Assembly: GCA_000436035.1 (NCBI GenBank)
Contig: FR893209.1
Location: forward strand, 1-49,791
Length of the DNA stretch: 49,791 nt
Origin: Prevotella sp. CAG:732
Lineage (GTDB): Bacteria; Bacteroidota; Bacteroidia; Bacteroidales; Bacteroidaceae
Direction: 5' to 3'
Shown here: one piece after another, positions 1 through 8,008 of the stretch
Numbering within the stretch: position 1 is the first letter of the stretch
How the letters are laid out: every line of letters starts with the position of its first letter
Program-made: the position numbers and the translations under genes
The notes under the pieces: generated by a model
Databases searched by the model: none
What the model saw: the letters and a program-made list of their open reading frames with translations, nothing else
Told to the model about the DNA's origin: nothing

Positions 1-804
1 CCTGATGGCAAATGGTATGGCATCATCTTCCAGGACAGAGGGGGAGTGGGACGAGTGCTCACCTTGGAGCCATGCACTTGGAAAGATGGATGGCCTATGC
101 TTGGGGATGCGAATGGAGATGTGCCTCTCACGATGACCAAGCCTGTGTTGGGCTACGACGGCAAGGGAGTGGTGTATAGTGATGATTTCTCTCGTCCTAA
201 GCTTGACTTGCAATGGCAGTGGAATCATAATCCGAACGATGAGGCTTGGTCGCTGACAGAGCGCAAGGGTTGCCTTCGCCTCAAGACTTCTCGCATCGCA
301 GAGAATCTCTTCATGGCTCCCAATACTTTGACCAATCGTGTGGAAGGACCTGCTTGCGAGGGAATCGTCAAGATGGATGTGAGCAAGATGAAGGATGGTG
401 ATGTGGCTGGTCTTGCTGCCTTCCAAGGCGATGCGGCTTTGCTCTCCATCGTGAAGGAAGGCAAGCGGTCGTTCATCGTAGGAAGCAAGGAGAGTGTCGC
501 CTTGTCGGATGAGGATAAGGTGGTAACTGATGTGAAGCGAGAGGAAGTGTATCGTCAGGCTCTGAAGTCGAAGGTGGTCTATCTGAAGATGAGTTGTGAT
601 TTCCGTCTTCATCAAGACCTTGTCACCTTGTCTTATAGCGTGGATGGCAAGAACTGGGTGGAAGCCATCCGAGGCTTCAAAATGATATTCGACTATAGGC
701 GATTCTTCATGGGCACTCGCTTTGGCATCTACAATTACGCTACCAAGAACAAGGGAGGCTTTGTGGATGTCGAAAGCTTTACATATAAGAAGCAGGAAAA
801 ATAG
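1..804 (+). CDS. Glycoside hydrolase family 43 protein, C-terminal part (5' end outside window)
   Basis: The frame is open from base 1, so the gene begins upstream. The first visible residues (DGKWYGIIFQDRGGVGR, then TWKDGWPMLG) match the last blades of a GH43 five-bladed propeller of the xylosidase/arabinofuranosidase type. After about residue 60 a beta-sandwich follows (SDDFSRPKLDLQWQWNHNP start, FGIYNYATKNKGGFVDVESF end), as in GH43 enzymes with an accessory C-terminal domain. About 267 residues are present, roughly the last half. The role would be removal of xylose or arabinose from plant glycans in the periplasm; the catalytic residues lie outside the window, so substrate cannot be read. 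It ends 14 bases before the convergent AraC remnant, so the locus may have been a utilisation locus with its own regulator. Confidence 0.8.
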   Translation, partial: PDGKWYGIIFQDRGGVGRVLTLEPCTWKDGWPMLGDANGDVPLTMTKPVLGYDGKGVVYSDDFSRPKLDLQWQWNHNPNDEAWSLTERKGCLRLKTSRIAENLFMAPNTLTNRVEGPACEGIVKMDVSKMKDGDVAGLAAFQGDAALLSIVKEGKRSFIVGSKESVALSDEDKVVTDVKREEVYRQALKSKVVYLKMSCDFRLHQDLVTLSYSVDGKNWVEAIRGFKMIFDYRRFFMGTRFGIYNYATKNKGGFVDVESFTYKKQEK

Positions 805-818
805 GGTGGTCTATCTGC

Positions 819-1211
819 TTATTGATTCCGATATGCCAATGGCGACATGCCGGAGCGTAGCTTGAAGAAATTGCTCAATGCGCTCTGGTCGCTAAAGTGA
901 AGGCTGTCGGCGATTTCTCCCATCGTCATATCCGATTGCTTCAGCAGATTGCATATCTCCTTATATAATAAAGAGGAGACGTGGTCGTTGACTGTGGAAC
1001 CGCTTATCTCTTTTACCAATCTGGAGAGATAGGCGGTGGATACATTCAGTTTGTCGGCATAGAAGCGAATCTGTCGCTCCTTGCGGAAGTTGCGATACAG
1101 ATGGTGGAGGAAGATCTCATATACCTCCTTCTTGTGCCCAAGGTCGTGGGTGATGCTGCACTGCTCGTACTGGAGGCAAAGATACACATTATTATCTTTA
1201 TTTCCAAACTT
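819..1211 (-). pseudogene. AraC-family regulator remnant (DNA-binding domain only)
   Basis: The frame encodes the two helix-turn-helix motifs of an AraC/XylS domain: FYADKLNVSTAYLSRLVKEI then MGEIADSLHFSDQSALSNFF, closing with GMSPLAYR. Full family members with this ending are about 280-300 residues; here only about 122-130 codons remain, with an in-frame stop (bases 1212-1214) just upstream and no ligand-binding domain. The only possible start is a GTG at 1187. I read it as a 5'-deleted gene. The upstream DNA belongs to the promoter and palindrome of the next, rightward gene, which suggests the deletion arose when that cassette arrived. A functional short regulator is less likely but not excluded. 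Confidence 0.75.
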
Positions 1212-1248
1212 CTAGGTCTTTTTATTAGGTGGTTTGAAACTTTTTGAG

Positions 1249-1282
1249 TACCTTTGTCGTGCGTATCATTTGATACGCACGA
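1249..1282 (+). promoter_or_regulatory. -7 box followed by a perfect 26-bp palindrome
   Basis: TACCTTTG (1249-1256) fits the Bacteroidota -7 consensus. Directly after it lies a perfect inverted repeat: TCGTGCGTATCA (1257-1268), two bases, then its exact reverse complement (1271-1282). It covers the expected transcription start of the HU-like gene at 1299, so it is placed either as an operator or as a hairpin at the extreme 5' end of the mRNA. No good TTTG at 19-21 bases upstream was seen. Confidence 0.55.
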
Positions 1283-1298
1283 TTTAAACAATAAGATT

Positions 1299-2039
1299 AT
1301 GCCAAGAGCTACAGGGCCAATCGGTTACATAGAGCATCGCTCTCCCCGCAAAGACGAGAACGGTAAGTATATCATTCATCCCCAATTCGTGCAGAAGGAA
1401 ATGTATGATGCGGAGAAGATGGCGCACGACTCGCAAGGTCGATGCATGACAAACGGAGCGCAGTTTGTCTCGGTGATGGATACCATTGAGACGCTCACCC
1501 TCCAAGCTTTGGGCAGGGGCGATGCGGTACGCATTGGCGACATCTGCACCATCCGTCCGAAGTTGCGAGTACGCCATCATAAGGATGAGAATGGGGAGGA
1601 GTATAAGAAGACTTACCATGAGGGCGAGTTGATTCCAGCCAATGAGGTGGAGGTGTGTGGCTTTGACATTCAGCCCACCAAGGAGTTTATGGATGAATTC
1701 GACCGCCATCATTACGGTGAATGTAGTCGTCAGATGTGGAGCTTGAAGATGCCGGCTTCTTCCCAAGACAAGGAGGAGTCGTATGTGCTGAAGGTGTGTG
1801 AGGAGCAAGGCTATGTCACGGTCAAGGACTTCGTGAGCCACTTCGGTGTGACCAAATACCATGCTCGCAAGGTATTGGAGGGCTACTGCGAGATGCCAGC
1901 TGGTTGGCTTCGTGCCATCAAGGAGGGTCCGATGGTGCTATATACCATATCTTTTATGGATATTATTCTTGTCATTTTAGAAAGCGCATTTCTTGCTAAT
2001 ACCAAATATTTTGCAGAAAATCTTCTGATTATTTGCTAA
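1299..2039 (+). CDS. HU-like DNA-binding protein with C-terminal winged helix; 3' end abnormal
   Basis: The N-terminal part (residues 1-130, MPRATGPIGYIEH start) has the HU-like fold signature common in Bacteroidota, with NGAQFVSVMDTIETLTLQAL as the helical part and GDICTIRPKLRVR as the beta arm. Residues about 165-225 (VLKVCEEQGYVTVKDFVSHF, VTKYHARKVLEGYC) form a winged-helix-like segment. The same order is seen in the leftward gene at 21547-22152. The ATG at 1299 is chosen because upstream codons run through the palindrome. After about residue 212 (GPMVLYT) the frame runs some 30 codons into AT-rich promoter-like DNA, so the natural stop seems lost and the tail foreign. It may still fold. 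The role is presumably local nucleoid binding or regulation; no target can be inferred. Confidence 0.6.
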   Translation: MPRATGPIGYIEHRSPRKDENGKYIIHPQFVQKEMYDAEKMAHDSQGRCMTNGAQFVSVMDTIETLTLQALGRGDAVRIGDICTIRPKLRVRHHKDENGEEYKKTYHEGELIPANEVEVCGFDIQPTKEFMDEFDRHHYGECSRQMWSLKMPASSQDKEESYVLKVCEEQGYVTVKDFVSHFGVTKYHARKVLEGYCEMPAGWLRAIKEGPMVLYTISFMDIILVILESAFLANTKYFAENLLIIC

Positions 2040-2052
2040 TACCAAATCTTTT
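1993..2052. repeat. Two 20-bp direct repeats with 40-bp period
   Basis: TTGCTAATACCAAATATTTT (1993-2012) recurs at 2033-2052 with one change. The second copy supplies the spacer of the promoter at 2032-2063. This is probably a duplicated promoter segment. Confidence 0.6.
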
Positions 2053-2063
2053 CGTTACTTTTG
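2032..2063 (+). promoter_or_regulatory. Consensus Bacteroidota promoter
   Basis: TTTG (2032-2035), a 20-base spacer, then TACTTTTG (2056-2063): an exact match to the -33/-7 pattern. It lies inside the aberrant tail of the HU-like gene and now points into the leucine-rich-repeat remnant. A similar but decayed segment lies at about 26605-26680, next to the second AAA-ATPase remnant, so the promoter may originally have belonged to that multicopy family. Confidence 0.6.
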
Positions 2064-2132
2064 TAGCGTCATTCCTTGGATGGCAGGCAATGTGATGCTG
2101 GCGATAATCCGAGGCTTGGCTCTATTTTTTGA

Positions 2133-2586
2133 GAAAATGGTACTTTTAGAGAATGTTCATCTCTTCAGAAAATAGAGATTCCTGCTAATGTTACATCTAT
2201 AGGTTCTCAATGTTTTTATTTGTGCCAAAACCTCAAAGAAGTCAACTTCTTGGGTACTTCTATAAAAAGCATAGATAAAGGTGCTTTTAAAGGATGCTAT
2301 TCACTTGAAAGAATAATGCTTCCGAGCAGTATGTTACTTGTTGGAGAAAGATGCTTTGAAGGATGCCCTAATATAAGGGAGATTCACAGTGAATCAATAA
2401 ATCCTTCGGTCATAAGCGAAAATGCGTTTAATGACATATATGACTTTGCAAAATTGTATGTCCCAGTAGGATGTATAGAAAAATATGCCAAATTTAATTT
2501 ATGTTGGAGTTGATGCTGATTCTTTGAAGTTGCCAACTGGTACTTATATAGTAAAAGAACAAAATAAAACGAAAAAATCATTGTGA
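2133..2586 (+). pseudogene. BspA-type leucine-rich-repeat protein remnant
   Basis: Opening just after a stop, the frame reads GTFRECSSLQKIEIPANVT, then repeats of the BspA/TpLRR type (SIGSQCFYLCQNLKEV, SIDKGAFKGCYSLERIMLP, VGERCFEGCPNIREI) and a closing segment LYVPVGCIEKYAKF. There is no start codon in context and no signal peptide. At about 2497-2505 the frame changes by one base: the original frame stops at 2513, while the shifted frame continues as VGVDADSLKLPTGTYIV and stops at 2584-2586, resembling the C-terminal tail of this surface-protein class. It is therefore a remnant lacking its N-terminus and carrying one frameshift. Intact relatives are secreted surface proteins. Confidence 0.75.
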
Positions 2587-2592
2587 AGTAAA

Positions 2593-2638
2593 GGAAGGAC
2601 AAAAGTGGGCGAGCCTATAGTCAGGCTTGCCCGCTTCC
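2593..2638. terminator. Stem-loop terminator
   Basis: GGGCGAGCCT (2607-2616) pairs with AGGCTTGCCC (2623-2632), extended by an outer GGAAG/CTTCC stem (2593-2597 / 2634-2638) and followed by a T-rich run. It sits between the leucine-rich-repeat remnant and the convergent ATPase remnant. Confidence 0.65.
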
Positions 2639-2667
2639 TTTTATTTGTATATTTTTTTAAGCGTTCC

Positions 2668-3985
2668 TTATTCCACTACCTTCCAGTCCAAGAGTCCCTT
2701 ACCCATGTCTTCCAATTCGATGGCGAGACCTACGACCTTTCGCTTGTCAGCCTTGAATGGTTCAAGGTAGTTATTGTCGATGATCTGTTTTTCGGCAGCG
2801 GAAATGCCTCCATTCTTGGTGAGTTTCAACTCTATTACATATATATAATGTATGGTAGTTACCACCAAGTCAATTCTTCCAGTGGCAAGCATCTTCTCTA
2901 CTTGCACACGGCAACCGATGGCATTGAAGATGGTGCTCATGATAAGGCGGTATCGCTCCTCCATATCCATACTAGCTAACTTCTTGTTGCTGTATGGTAC
3001 ATCGGCAATCAAGGCTTTGAGACATTTCATCGCCTCAGGCAAGTTGCCAGTGTCCATATAGAGGTTCAGAAATGCTTGCGTTGACATGGTGTCATTGGTC
3101 TTGCGCATAGCTAAAGTTGGCAAGACTATCTCGTTCAGAGCTTGTCTTACTTCATGATTAGGAATGCCCAATAGATAAGTACCGCTCATGTATCCTTTGA
3201 TGGTAAGGTAGCCTGACTGATACAGAAATAACTCTGGACCACCACCCGTAACATCAGATGTCTCAATGACAGAACTTATTAATGCACAATTCTCAAAGTC
3301 TTTCAGACGGATATCCAAATCATCCACAAACTTGGGTAGGAGCGAGGTTGCACCAGATGCAGCCCAATAGTTCCTTAGCTCATTGTCAGACAAGGCATTG
3401 ATGAGGCTGAAAGGATTGAAGACATCTACCATATTCTTTCGGCTGAAGTGATAGCCATCATAATAGGCTTGCAACTGTTCGATGGTCTCGTCTGTGCTCC
3501 AACCATTTTGTTCGCCCATCATTGTAATCTCAGGCATGAAATTCTCCTTGATTTCATCCTTGGTGATGCCGCATAAGGCTGCGTATGGTGCATCAAAACT
3601 GATGTTGGTCAGATTGTTGAGCACAGAGAAGAGGGAAATCTGCGTAAACTTAGTGATGCCAGTGATGAAGACAAAACGTTCGTAGTTATCGTCAGCTTTA
3701 AGAATGGCGAAAACCTCACGATATACCTCAGTGCATTCATCATGTTGGGGTGTCTTCCAAGAATGTTGCAGCGGAGAATCATACTCATCAATAAGAATGG
3801 CAACTTGCAAGCCTGTCTTCTTGTTTGCAGCTGATAGAATGCCATGAAAGCGATCTGCTAATCTAGCAGTTGGGTCAGGTGTGATACCATATAGATTCTC
3901 GTATTCCTTGAAGCGCAGATTTAGGTAAGACCGCAATGTTCCTGCATTAGCTCCGCCACGGCTCATGTCGAGTCTGATGACTGGG
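2668..3985 (-). pseudogene. AAA-ATPase-like / PD-(D/E)XK nuclease family protein, N-terminally deleted
   Basis: The product matches the Bacteroidota family with an AAA-ATPase-like domain and a C-terminal PD-(D/E)XK domain. Visible are the Walker B-like VAILIDEYDSPLQH, the sensor region VFITGITKFTQISLFSVLNN, and the nuclease motif GRIDLVV plus YVIELKL near the C-terminus. The first ATG gives 432 residues, but family-like residues (YPVIRLDMSRGG) extend upstream to about 3985. The roughly 100 N-terminal residues with the Walker A loop are missing; in their place lies a fragment of a glycosidase. It is hence 5'-truncated at an illegitimate junction. The family is highly multicopy in Prevotella-like genomes and of uncertain function, possibly mobile-element or defence related. 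A second tiny remnant is at 26508-26601. Confidence 0.75.
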
Positions 3986-4590
3986 TAGTGCGTGCTCGAT
4001 TTTTCACCTCTTCGCTACCATTGTCACTGTAGTCGTCACCTGTGATGAAGAGACCTGTGATGATAGACGAGGTGATTCTAGCTCGGTTTTCTCCTTCTGT
4101 GGCATCACGCAATACAACGTGGTCGGCATCGTTGTATTGGTATATTCTATCAATCCACCAGCCCCATGATAAGGCATTCATCGTATATTCTGTGTCCTTT
4201 ATTTGGTTCCATGCGTCACATGCAATACGACGAGATTGGGCATATTGAGCTGGGAAAATGGGAGAGATGGACAAATTGAGATACATGTCATGGAAGATGC
4301 TGTCTAGCAATTGCATTCCGTAGTTGTAAGCCTCGGTACCTGTATTGATACTCGTGTTGTACCAATGGTCTGCTTCCATTCTTCCGTGTGTCATAAAATC
4401 CATCTTTACATATTTGTAGCCGCATCTGCGGAATTGTGATGCTACGTCTTCCATCATTTTCTTGATGGCTGGCTGGGTCGGGTCGATGGCATACCTTCAA
4501 TTCCCAATTGTTGGATTGAATACTTTGCTTGTTGCTGCATGAGCACAAACTGATGGTTAGAATGGTTGTAATGTAGAAGATTTTTTTCAT
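3986..4590 (-). pseudogene. GH36-like alpha-galactosidase lipoprotein, internally deleted and 3'-truncated
   Basis: The gene starts at 4590 with a lipoprotein signal (MKKIFYITTILTISLCSCSN, lipobox LCSC) and about 15 mature residues to SNNWELK. It then jumps, with a change of frame near 4480-4500, to a glycosidase barrel segment: AIDPTQPAIKKMMEDV, YKYVKMDFMTHG (the KxDF motif with the likely nucleophile), DADHVVLRDATEGENRAR and GDDYSDNGSEEVKNRA. The part between signal peptide and barrel and the whole C-terminal half are missing; the 3' side is fused to the ATPase remnant near 3985. A normal promoter (4629-4636) is retained. GH36 identity rests on the KMDF and DADHVVL/ENRAR motifs and is probable rather than certain. 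Confidence 0.7.
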
Positions 4591-4628
4591 AATTGTTAGT
4601 TGATGGTATTTAGTTACTCATCTGTTGG

Positions 4629-4636
4629 CAAAGGTA
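4629..4636 (-). promoter_or_regulatory. -7 box of the broken glycosidase gene
   Basis: CAAAGGTA on the plus strand reads TACCTTTG leftward, about 40 bases before the ATG at 4590. No convincing -33 element was seen. Confidence 0.45.
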
Positions 4637-4751
4637 AATAAAAAAATAGAAATTACAGGGTTGGAGTTTGTCATAAAATAACAATATATAGTTTATGATA
4701 TAAATATTTTATAATTTTCTACATTTGTTATATCGAAAAGGAGTGATTAAA

Positions 4752-4783
4752 TTTGTTGTTATTGATATTTTGTAGTACTTTTG
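4752..4783 (+). promoter_or_regulatory. Consensus promoter of the BASS transporter gene
   Basis: TTTG (4752-4755), 20 bases, TACTTTTG (4776-4783). The transcription start is expected near 4790, leaving a leader of about 45-70 bases before the ATGs at 4837 and 4858. Confidence 0.75.
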
Positions 4784-4836
4784 CATCTCGTTAGTGTCTT
4801 ATATATATAAGGTATATAGAGAGACTGATAACAAGA

Positions 4837-5793
4837 ATGATAAAGAGAGAAAATAAGATGAAGAGAATTTGTGATTTCATTTCCCGATATATGGGAGTTA
4901 TCGTGCTGCTGACAGCTGTAGTGGCACTGATGTTGCCAGATTCATTTCAATGGGTAGATACCATTTACATTAACCCCTTATTGGGAGTCGTGATGTTTGG
5001 CATGGGATTGACGCTTAATCCAGCTGATTTCAAGATTGTGTTCAGCCGTCCCAAGGATGTCATTATTGGTTGCTTGGCACAGTTTATCGTGATGCCAGTA
5101 CTGGCTTGGATACTTGCCAAGGTTTTCCACTTGAGTCCAGAACTAGCCTTGGGCGTGATATTGGTGGGATGTTGCCCCGGCGGAACAGCATCCAATGTCA
5201 TCACTTATTTGGCTAAGGGCGACTTGGCTCTTTCGGTGGGAATGACGGCGACCTCTACCGTCTTGGCACCTTTCTTGACTCCACTCATCACGTGGATGAT
5301 GGCAGGTACCTTTGTGCATGTCGATGCTATGAGCATGTTCTTTTCTATCGTTCAGGTGGTGATACTCCCGATAGTCGTCGGCTTCATCATCCAGCATGAG
5401 TGCCCGAAGTTTACCTCGCGAGCCGTGGCTTATCTGCCAGCCTTTTCTTCGTTGGCAATCACCTTCATCGTTGGCATCATCGTGTCGCACAATGCCGAAA
5501 AACTTCTGACGAGTGGTTTGCTTATCATCTTGGTGGTGATGCTGCATAATGTGTGTGGCTTGCTCTTGGGGTTCTCCATCGGCAAGTTGCTCAAACTGGA
5601 ATATAAGAAATGTGTCGCCATTTCCATCGAGGTGGGCATGCAGAATTCAGGACTAGCCAGCTCGCTAGCCACCCTTCATTTCGCAGCATATCCACTCGCT
5701 ACTATTCCTGGTGCTATCTTCAGCGTATGGCATAATATCAGTGGAGCATTGATGGCAAGATTGTATGCTAGTCGCAGAGGGGAGCCTATATAA
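4837..5793 (+). CDS. Bile acid:sodium symporter (BASS) family transporter
   Basis: The protein has 318 residues and about nine to ten hydrophobic segments, as in the BASS/YocS family of inner-membrane sodium-coupled carriers of organic acids. Family motifs are visible: GMGLTLNPADF near residues 56-65, GCCPGGTASN at 111-120 (first discontinuous helix), and EVGMQNSGLA at 265-274 (second crossover helix). Two starts are possible, 4837 and 4858; the second (MKRICDF) gives a more typical N-terminus. The consensus promoter upstream and the terminator downstream make it a single-gene unit. The substrate cannot be told from sequence: bile acids, pantothenate and keto acids are all known in the family. 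Confidence 0.85.
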   Translation: MIKRENKMKRICDFISRYMGVIVLLTAVVALMLPDSFQWVDTIYINPLLGVVMFGMGLTLNPADFKIVFSRPKDVIIGCLAQFIVMPVLAWILAKVFHLSPELALGVILVGCCPGGTASNVITYLAKGDLALSVGMTATSTVLAPFLTPLITWMMAGTFVHVDAMSMFFSIVQVVILPIVVGFIIQHECPKFTSRAVAYLPAFSSLAITFIVGIIVSHNAEKLLTSGLLIILVVMLHNVCGLLLGFSIGKLLKLEYKKCVAISIEVGMQNSGLASSLATLHFAAYPLATIPGAIFSVWHNISGALMARLYASRRGEPI

Positions 5794-5796
5794 GAT

Positions 5797-5836
5797 AAAA
5801 GCTTGCAAGTAATAAGGGGGTTACTTGCAAGCTTTT
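5797..5836. terminator. Bidirectional terminator
   Basis: AAAAGCTTGCAAGTAA (5797-5812) pairs perfectly with TTACTTGCAAGCTTTT (5821-5836) around an 8-base loop. It serves the rightward transporter and the leftward HAD gene, whose stop codon (5821-5823) lies inside the stem. Confidence 0.85.
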
Positions 5837-6579
5837 GTTGTTTTTGATGTATCTTTAGATGCTTCCAGCAAACTTTCGAAATCTTCGCAGAACTCTGTCA
5901 TCTTGTGATAGAGTAGGTTGCTGCCTTTGTCGGATAACTCCTGATCGGGGAGGGGACCGCTGTTGATGGCGACAGTGAAGATGTTGGCGGCTACACCGGC
6001 ACGTACACCTAGAGGGGCATTTTCTACTACGATGCCTTCCCATGGCTTTAGTTTGCCTGCCTTTTCCAATCCCATAAGATATGGATCGGGATTCGGTTTG
6101 CCACGCTTCACGTCGTATGCGGTTACGATATGATTCTCGTCGAGGAAGTCACCGAAGTCATTGAGCAATCTTTGTATGAGCGGGCGTTGACCACTGCCAG
6201 TAACCACGCCAACTTGCATTCCTGCGTCCGTAATTTTCTGCATGATGTCAAGTACACTAGGAAATATCTCTGCGGTAGGCATGGAGTGGAATATCTCTGT
6301 CTTCAAGTCATACATCTTCTGTGCTTCATCCAATGAGATGTCGATGCCTTTCTGTTTCTTCACCATCATCTGGATGGTGTCGATACCACGAGCTCCCTCT
6401 GTGGCGTAAGCATCGGCTGCGGTCATTTGGATGCCAAACTGTTTCATCGACTTCTGCCATGCCACAGCATGATTGGGCATACTGTTGTATAGTACGCCAT
6501 CCATATCAAAAAGAACGGCTTTGGGGCAGAACTCCCCAAAGCCGTGTTCTTTTAAGTATTGATTAATTTCTTCTCTCAT
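5821..6579 (-). CDS. HAD-superfamily hydrolase, beta-phosphoglucomutase-like
   Basis: The 252-residue protein shows the four HAD motifs: FDMDGVLYNS (Asp25 and Asp27), VVTGSGQ (Thr127/Ser129), Lys161 in RGKPNPDPYL, and VVENAPLGVRAG (186-195), where the usual acidic pair is Glu-Asn, as in several sugar-phosphate phosphatases. The cap between residues 35 and 100 is of the C1 helical type. It is probably cytosolic and acts on a phosphorylated sugar as phosphatase or mutase. It follows pgi by 11 bases and shares its transcript, which supports a role in hexose-phosphate metabolism. The exact substrate is unknown. Confidence 0.8.
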   Translation of the reverse strand: MREEINQYLKEHGFGEFCPKAVLFDMDGVLYNSMPNHAVAWQKSMKQFGIQMTAADAYATEGARGIDTIQMMVKKQKGIDISLDEAQKMYDLKTEIFHSMPTAEIFPSVLDIMQKITDAGMQVGVVTGSGQRPLIQRLLNDFGDFLDENHIVTAYDVKRGKPNPDPYLMGLEKAGKLKPWEGIVVENAPLGVRAGVAANIFTVAINSGPLPDQELSDKGSNLLYHKMTEFCEDFESLLEASKDTSKTTKACK

Positions 6580-6590
6580 ATTTGAAAGAT

Positions 6591-7949
6591 TTACTTCTCG
6601 TTAGCCAAACGCTCCTGGATAGCCTTGCTCTCTGCCTCATAACCAGGCTTGTTGAGCAATGCGAACATATTCTTCTTGTAAGCCTCTACACCAGGCTGGT
6701 TGAATGGGTTCACCTCTTCCAAAAGACCGCTGATACCGCAAGCCTTCTCGAAGAAGTAGATCAACTGACCGAGATAGTAAGCGTTCAACTCTGGTACATT
6801 GACCAAGATATTAGGAACACCACCGTCAACGTGAGCCAAGCGAGTACCGAGTTCTGCCATCTTGTTGACCTCATCCACACGCTTGCCCTCCAAGAAGTTC
6901 AAGCCATCGAGGTTCTCGTCATCGTGAGGGAAGAGCAACTTCTCGTTAGGAGTCTCTACGCTGATTACTGTCTCGAAGATAGAACGCTCACCCTGCTGAA
7001 TCCACTGACCCATAGAGTGGAGGTCGGTAGTGAAGTCGCAAGCAGCAGGGAAGATACCCTTCTGGTCCTTACCCTCGCTCTCACCATAGAGCTGCTTCCA
7101 CCACTCAGCGAAGTAGTGAAGCTTAGGCTGGAAGTTGCAAACGATCTCAATCTTCTTGCCAGCCTGTGTGTAAAGAGCCTGACGTGTAGCTGCATAGATA
7201 GCTGCTGGGTTCTCATCGAAAGCTACGTCCTTGCCGCAAGCCTTCTCCATCTCAACAGCACCTGCTACGAGCTGCTTAACATCGAAACCTGCTACTGCGA
7301 TAGGAAGCAAACCTACAGGAGTCAATACAGAGAAACGACCACCCACGTTATCTGGGATGATGAAGCTCTTGTAACCCTCCTTGTCAGCGCATGTGCGAGC
7401 AGCACCCTTCTTAGCGTCGGTTACGGCTACGATAACGTCCTTAGCCTCTTCCTTGCCACGCTGGTCTTCGCACTGCTTCTTGAGCAAGCGGAATGCCAAT
7501 GCAGTCTCGGTAGTGGTACCAGACTTAGAGATATTGATGACACCGAACTTCTTGTCCTTCAAGTAAGATGTCAACTCATAGAGATAATCCTCACCGATGT
7601 TGTTACCTGCGAAGAGGATTGTTGGATTCTTCTTGTCGTTGACGAGCCAAGCGAATGAGTTGCCGAGACCTTCGATAACGGCACGTGCACCGAGGTAGCT
7701 ACCACCGATACCTGCTACAACGACTACCTCGCACTTCTCGCGCAAGGTGTTGGCAACAGCCTCAATCTCACTCAAGAACTCAGGAGTGATAGAAGATGGC
7801 AAATGCAACCATCCCAAGAAATCGTTACCCTCACAAGTGCCATTCTCAAGAGCTTCCTGAGCGGCCTTTACTTTTGGCTCGTAAGCCTTTACTGCACCTT
7901 CAGCAAGGAAAGATGCGGCCTTTGTAATGTTTAAGCTGATACTTTTCAT
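6591..7949 (-). CDS. pgi: Glucose-6-phosphate isomerase
   Basis: The 452-residue protein interconverts glucose 6-phosphate and fructose 6-phosphate in the cytosol. Two SIS subdomains are visible: GIGGSYLGARA (80-90) and INISKSGTTTETALAF (139-154, the phosphate loop), followed by GGRFSVLTPVGLLP and the LHSMGQWIQQG segment. The length fits the short bacterial form rather than the 550-residue E. coli type. Gaps to HAD (11 bases) and gpsA (59 bases) suggest one transcript with lysS upstream. Confidence 0.95.
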   Translation of the reverse strand: MKSISLNITKAASFLAEGAVKAYEPKVKAAQEALENGTCEGNDFLGWLHLPSSITPEFLSEIEAVANTLREKCEVVVVAGIGGSYLGARAVIEGLGNSFAWLVNDKKNPTILFAGNNIGEDYLYELTSYLKDKKFGVINISKSGTTTETALAFRLLKKQCEDQRGKEEAKDVIVAVTDAKKGAARTCADKEGYKSFIIPDNVGGRFSVLTPVGLLPIAVAGFDVKQLVAGAVEMEKACGKDVAFDENPAAIYAATRQALYTQAGKKIEIVCNFQPKLHYFAEWWKQLYGESEGKDQKGIFPAACDFTTDLHSMGQWIQQGERSIFETVISVETPNEKLLFPHDDENLDGLNFLEGKRVDEVNKMAELGTRLAHVDGGVPNILVNVPELNAYYLGQLIYFFEKACGISGLLEEVNPFNQPGVEAYKKNMFALLNKPGYEAESKAIQERLANEK

Positions 7950-8008
7950 TTTTCTCTTTAATATCTAAATGAATTGTTAATGTTTTCTCTGTTTATCATC
8001 AAGCAACT

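Noticed and set aside
1046..1291. Leftward frame that could extend the AraC remnant
   Set aside because: It is in another frame, is Ser/Arg-rich without AraC features and runs through the palindrome and promoter.
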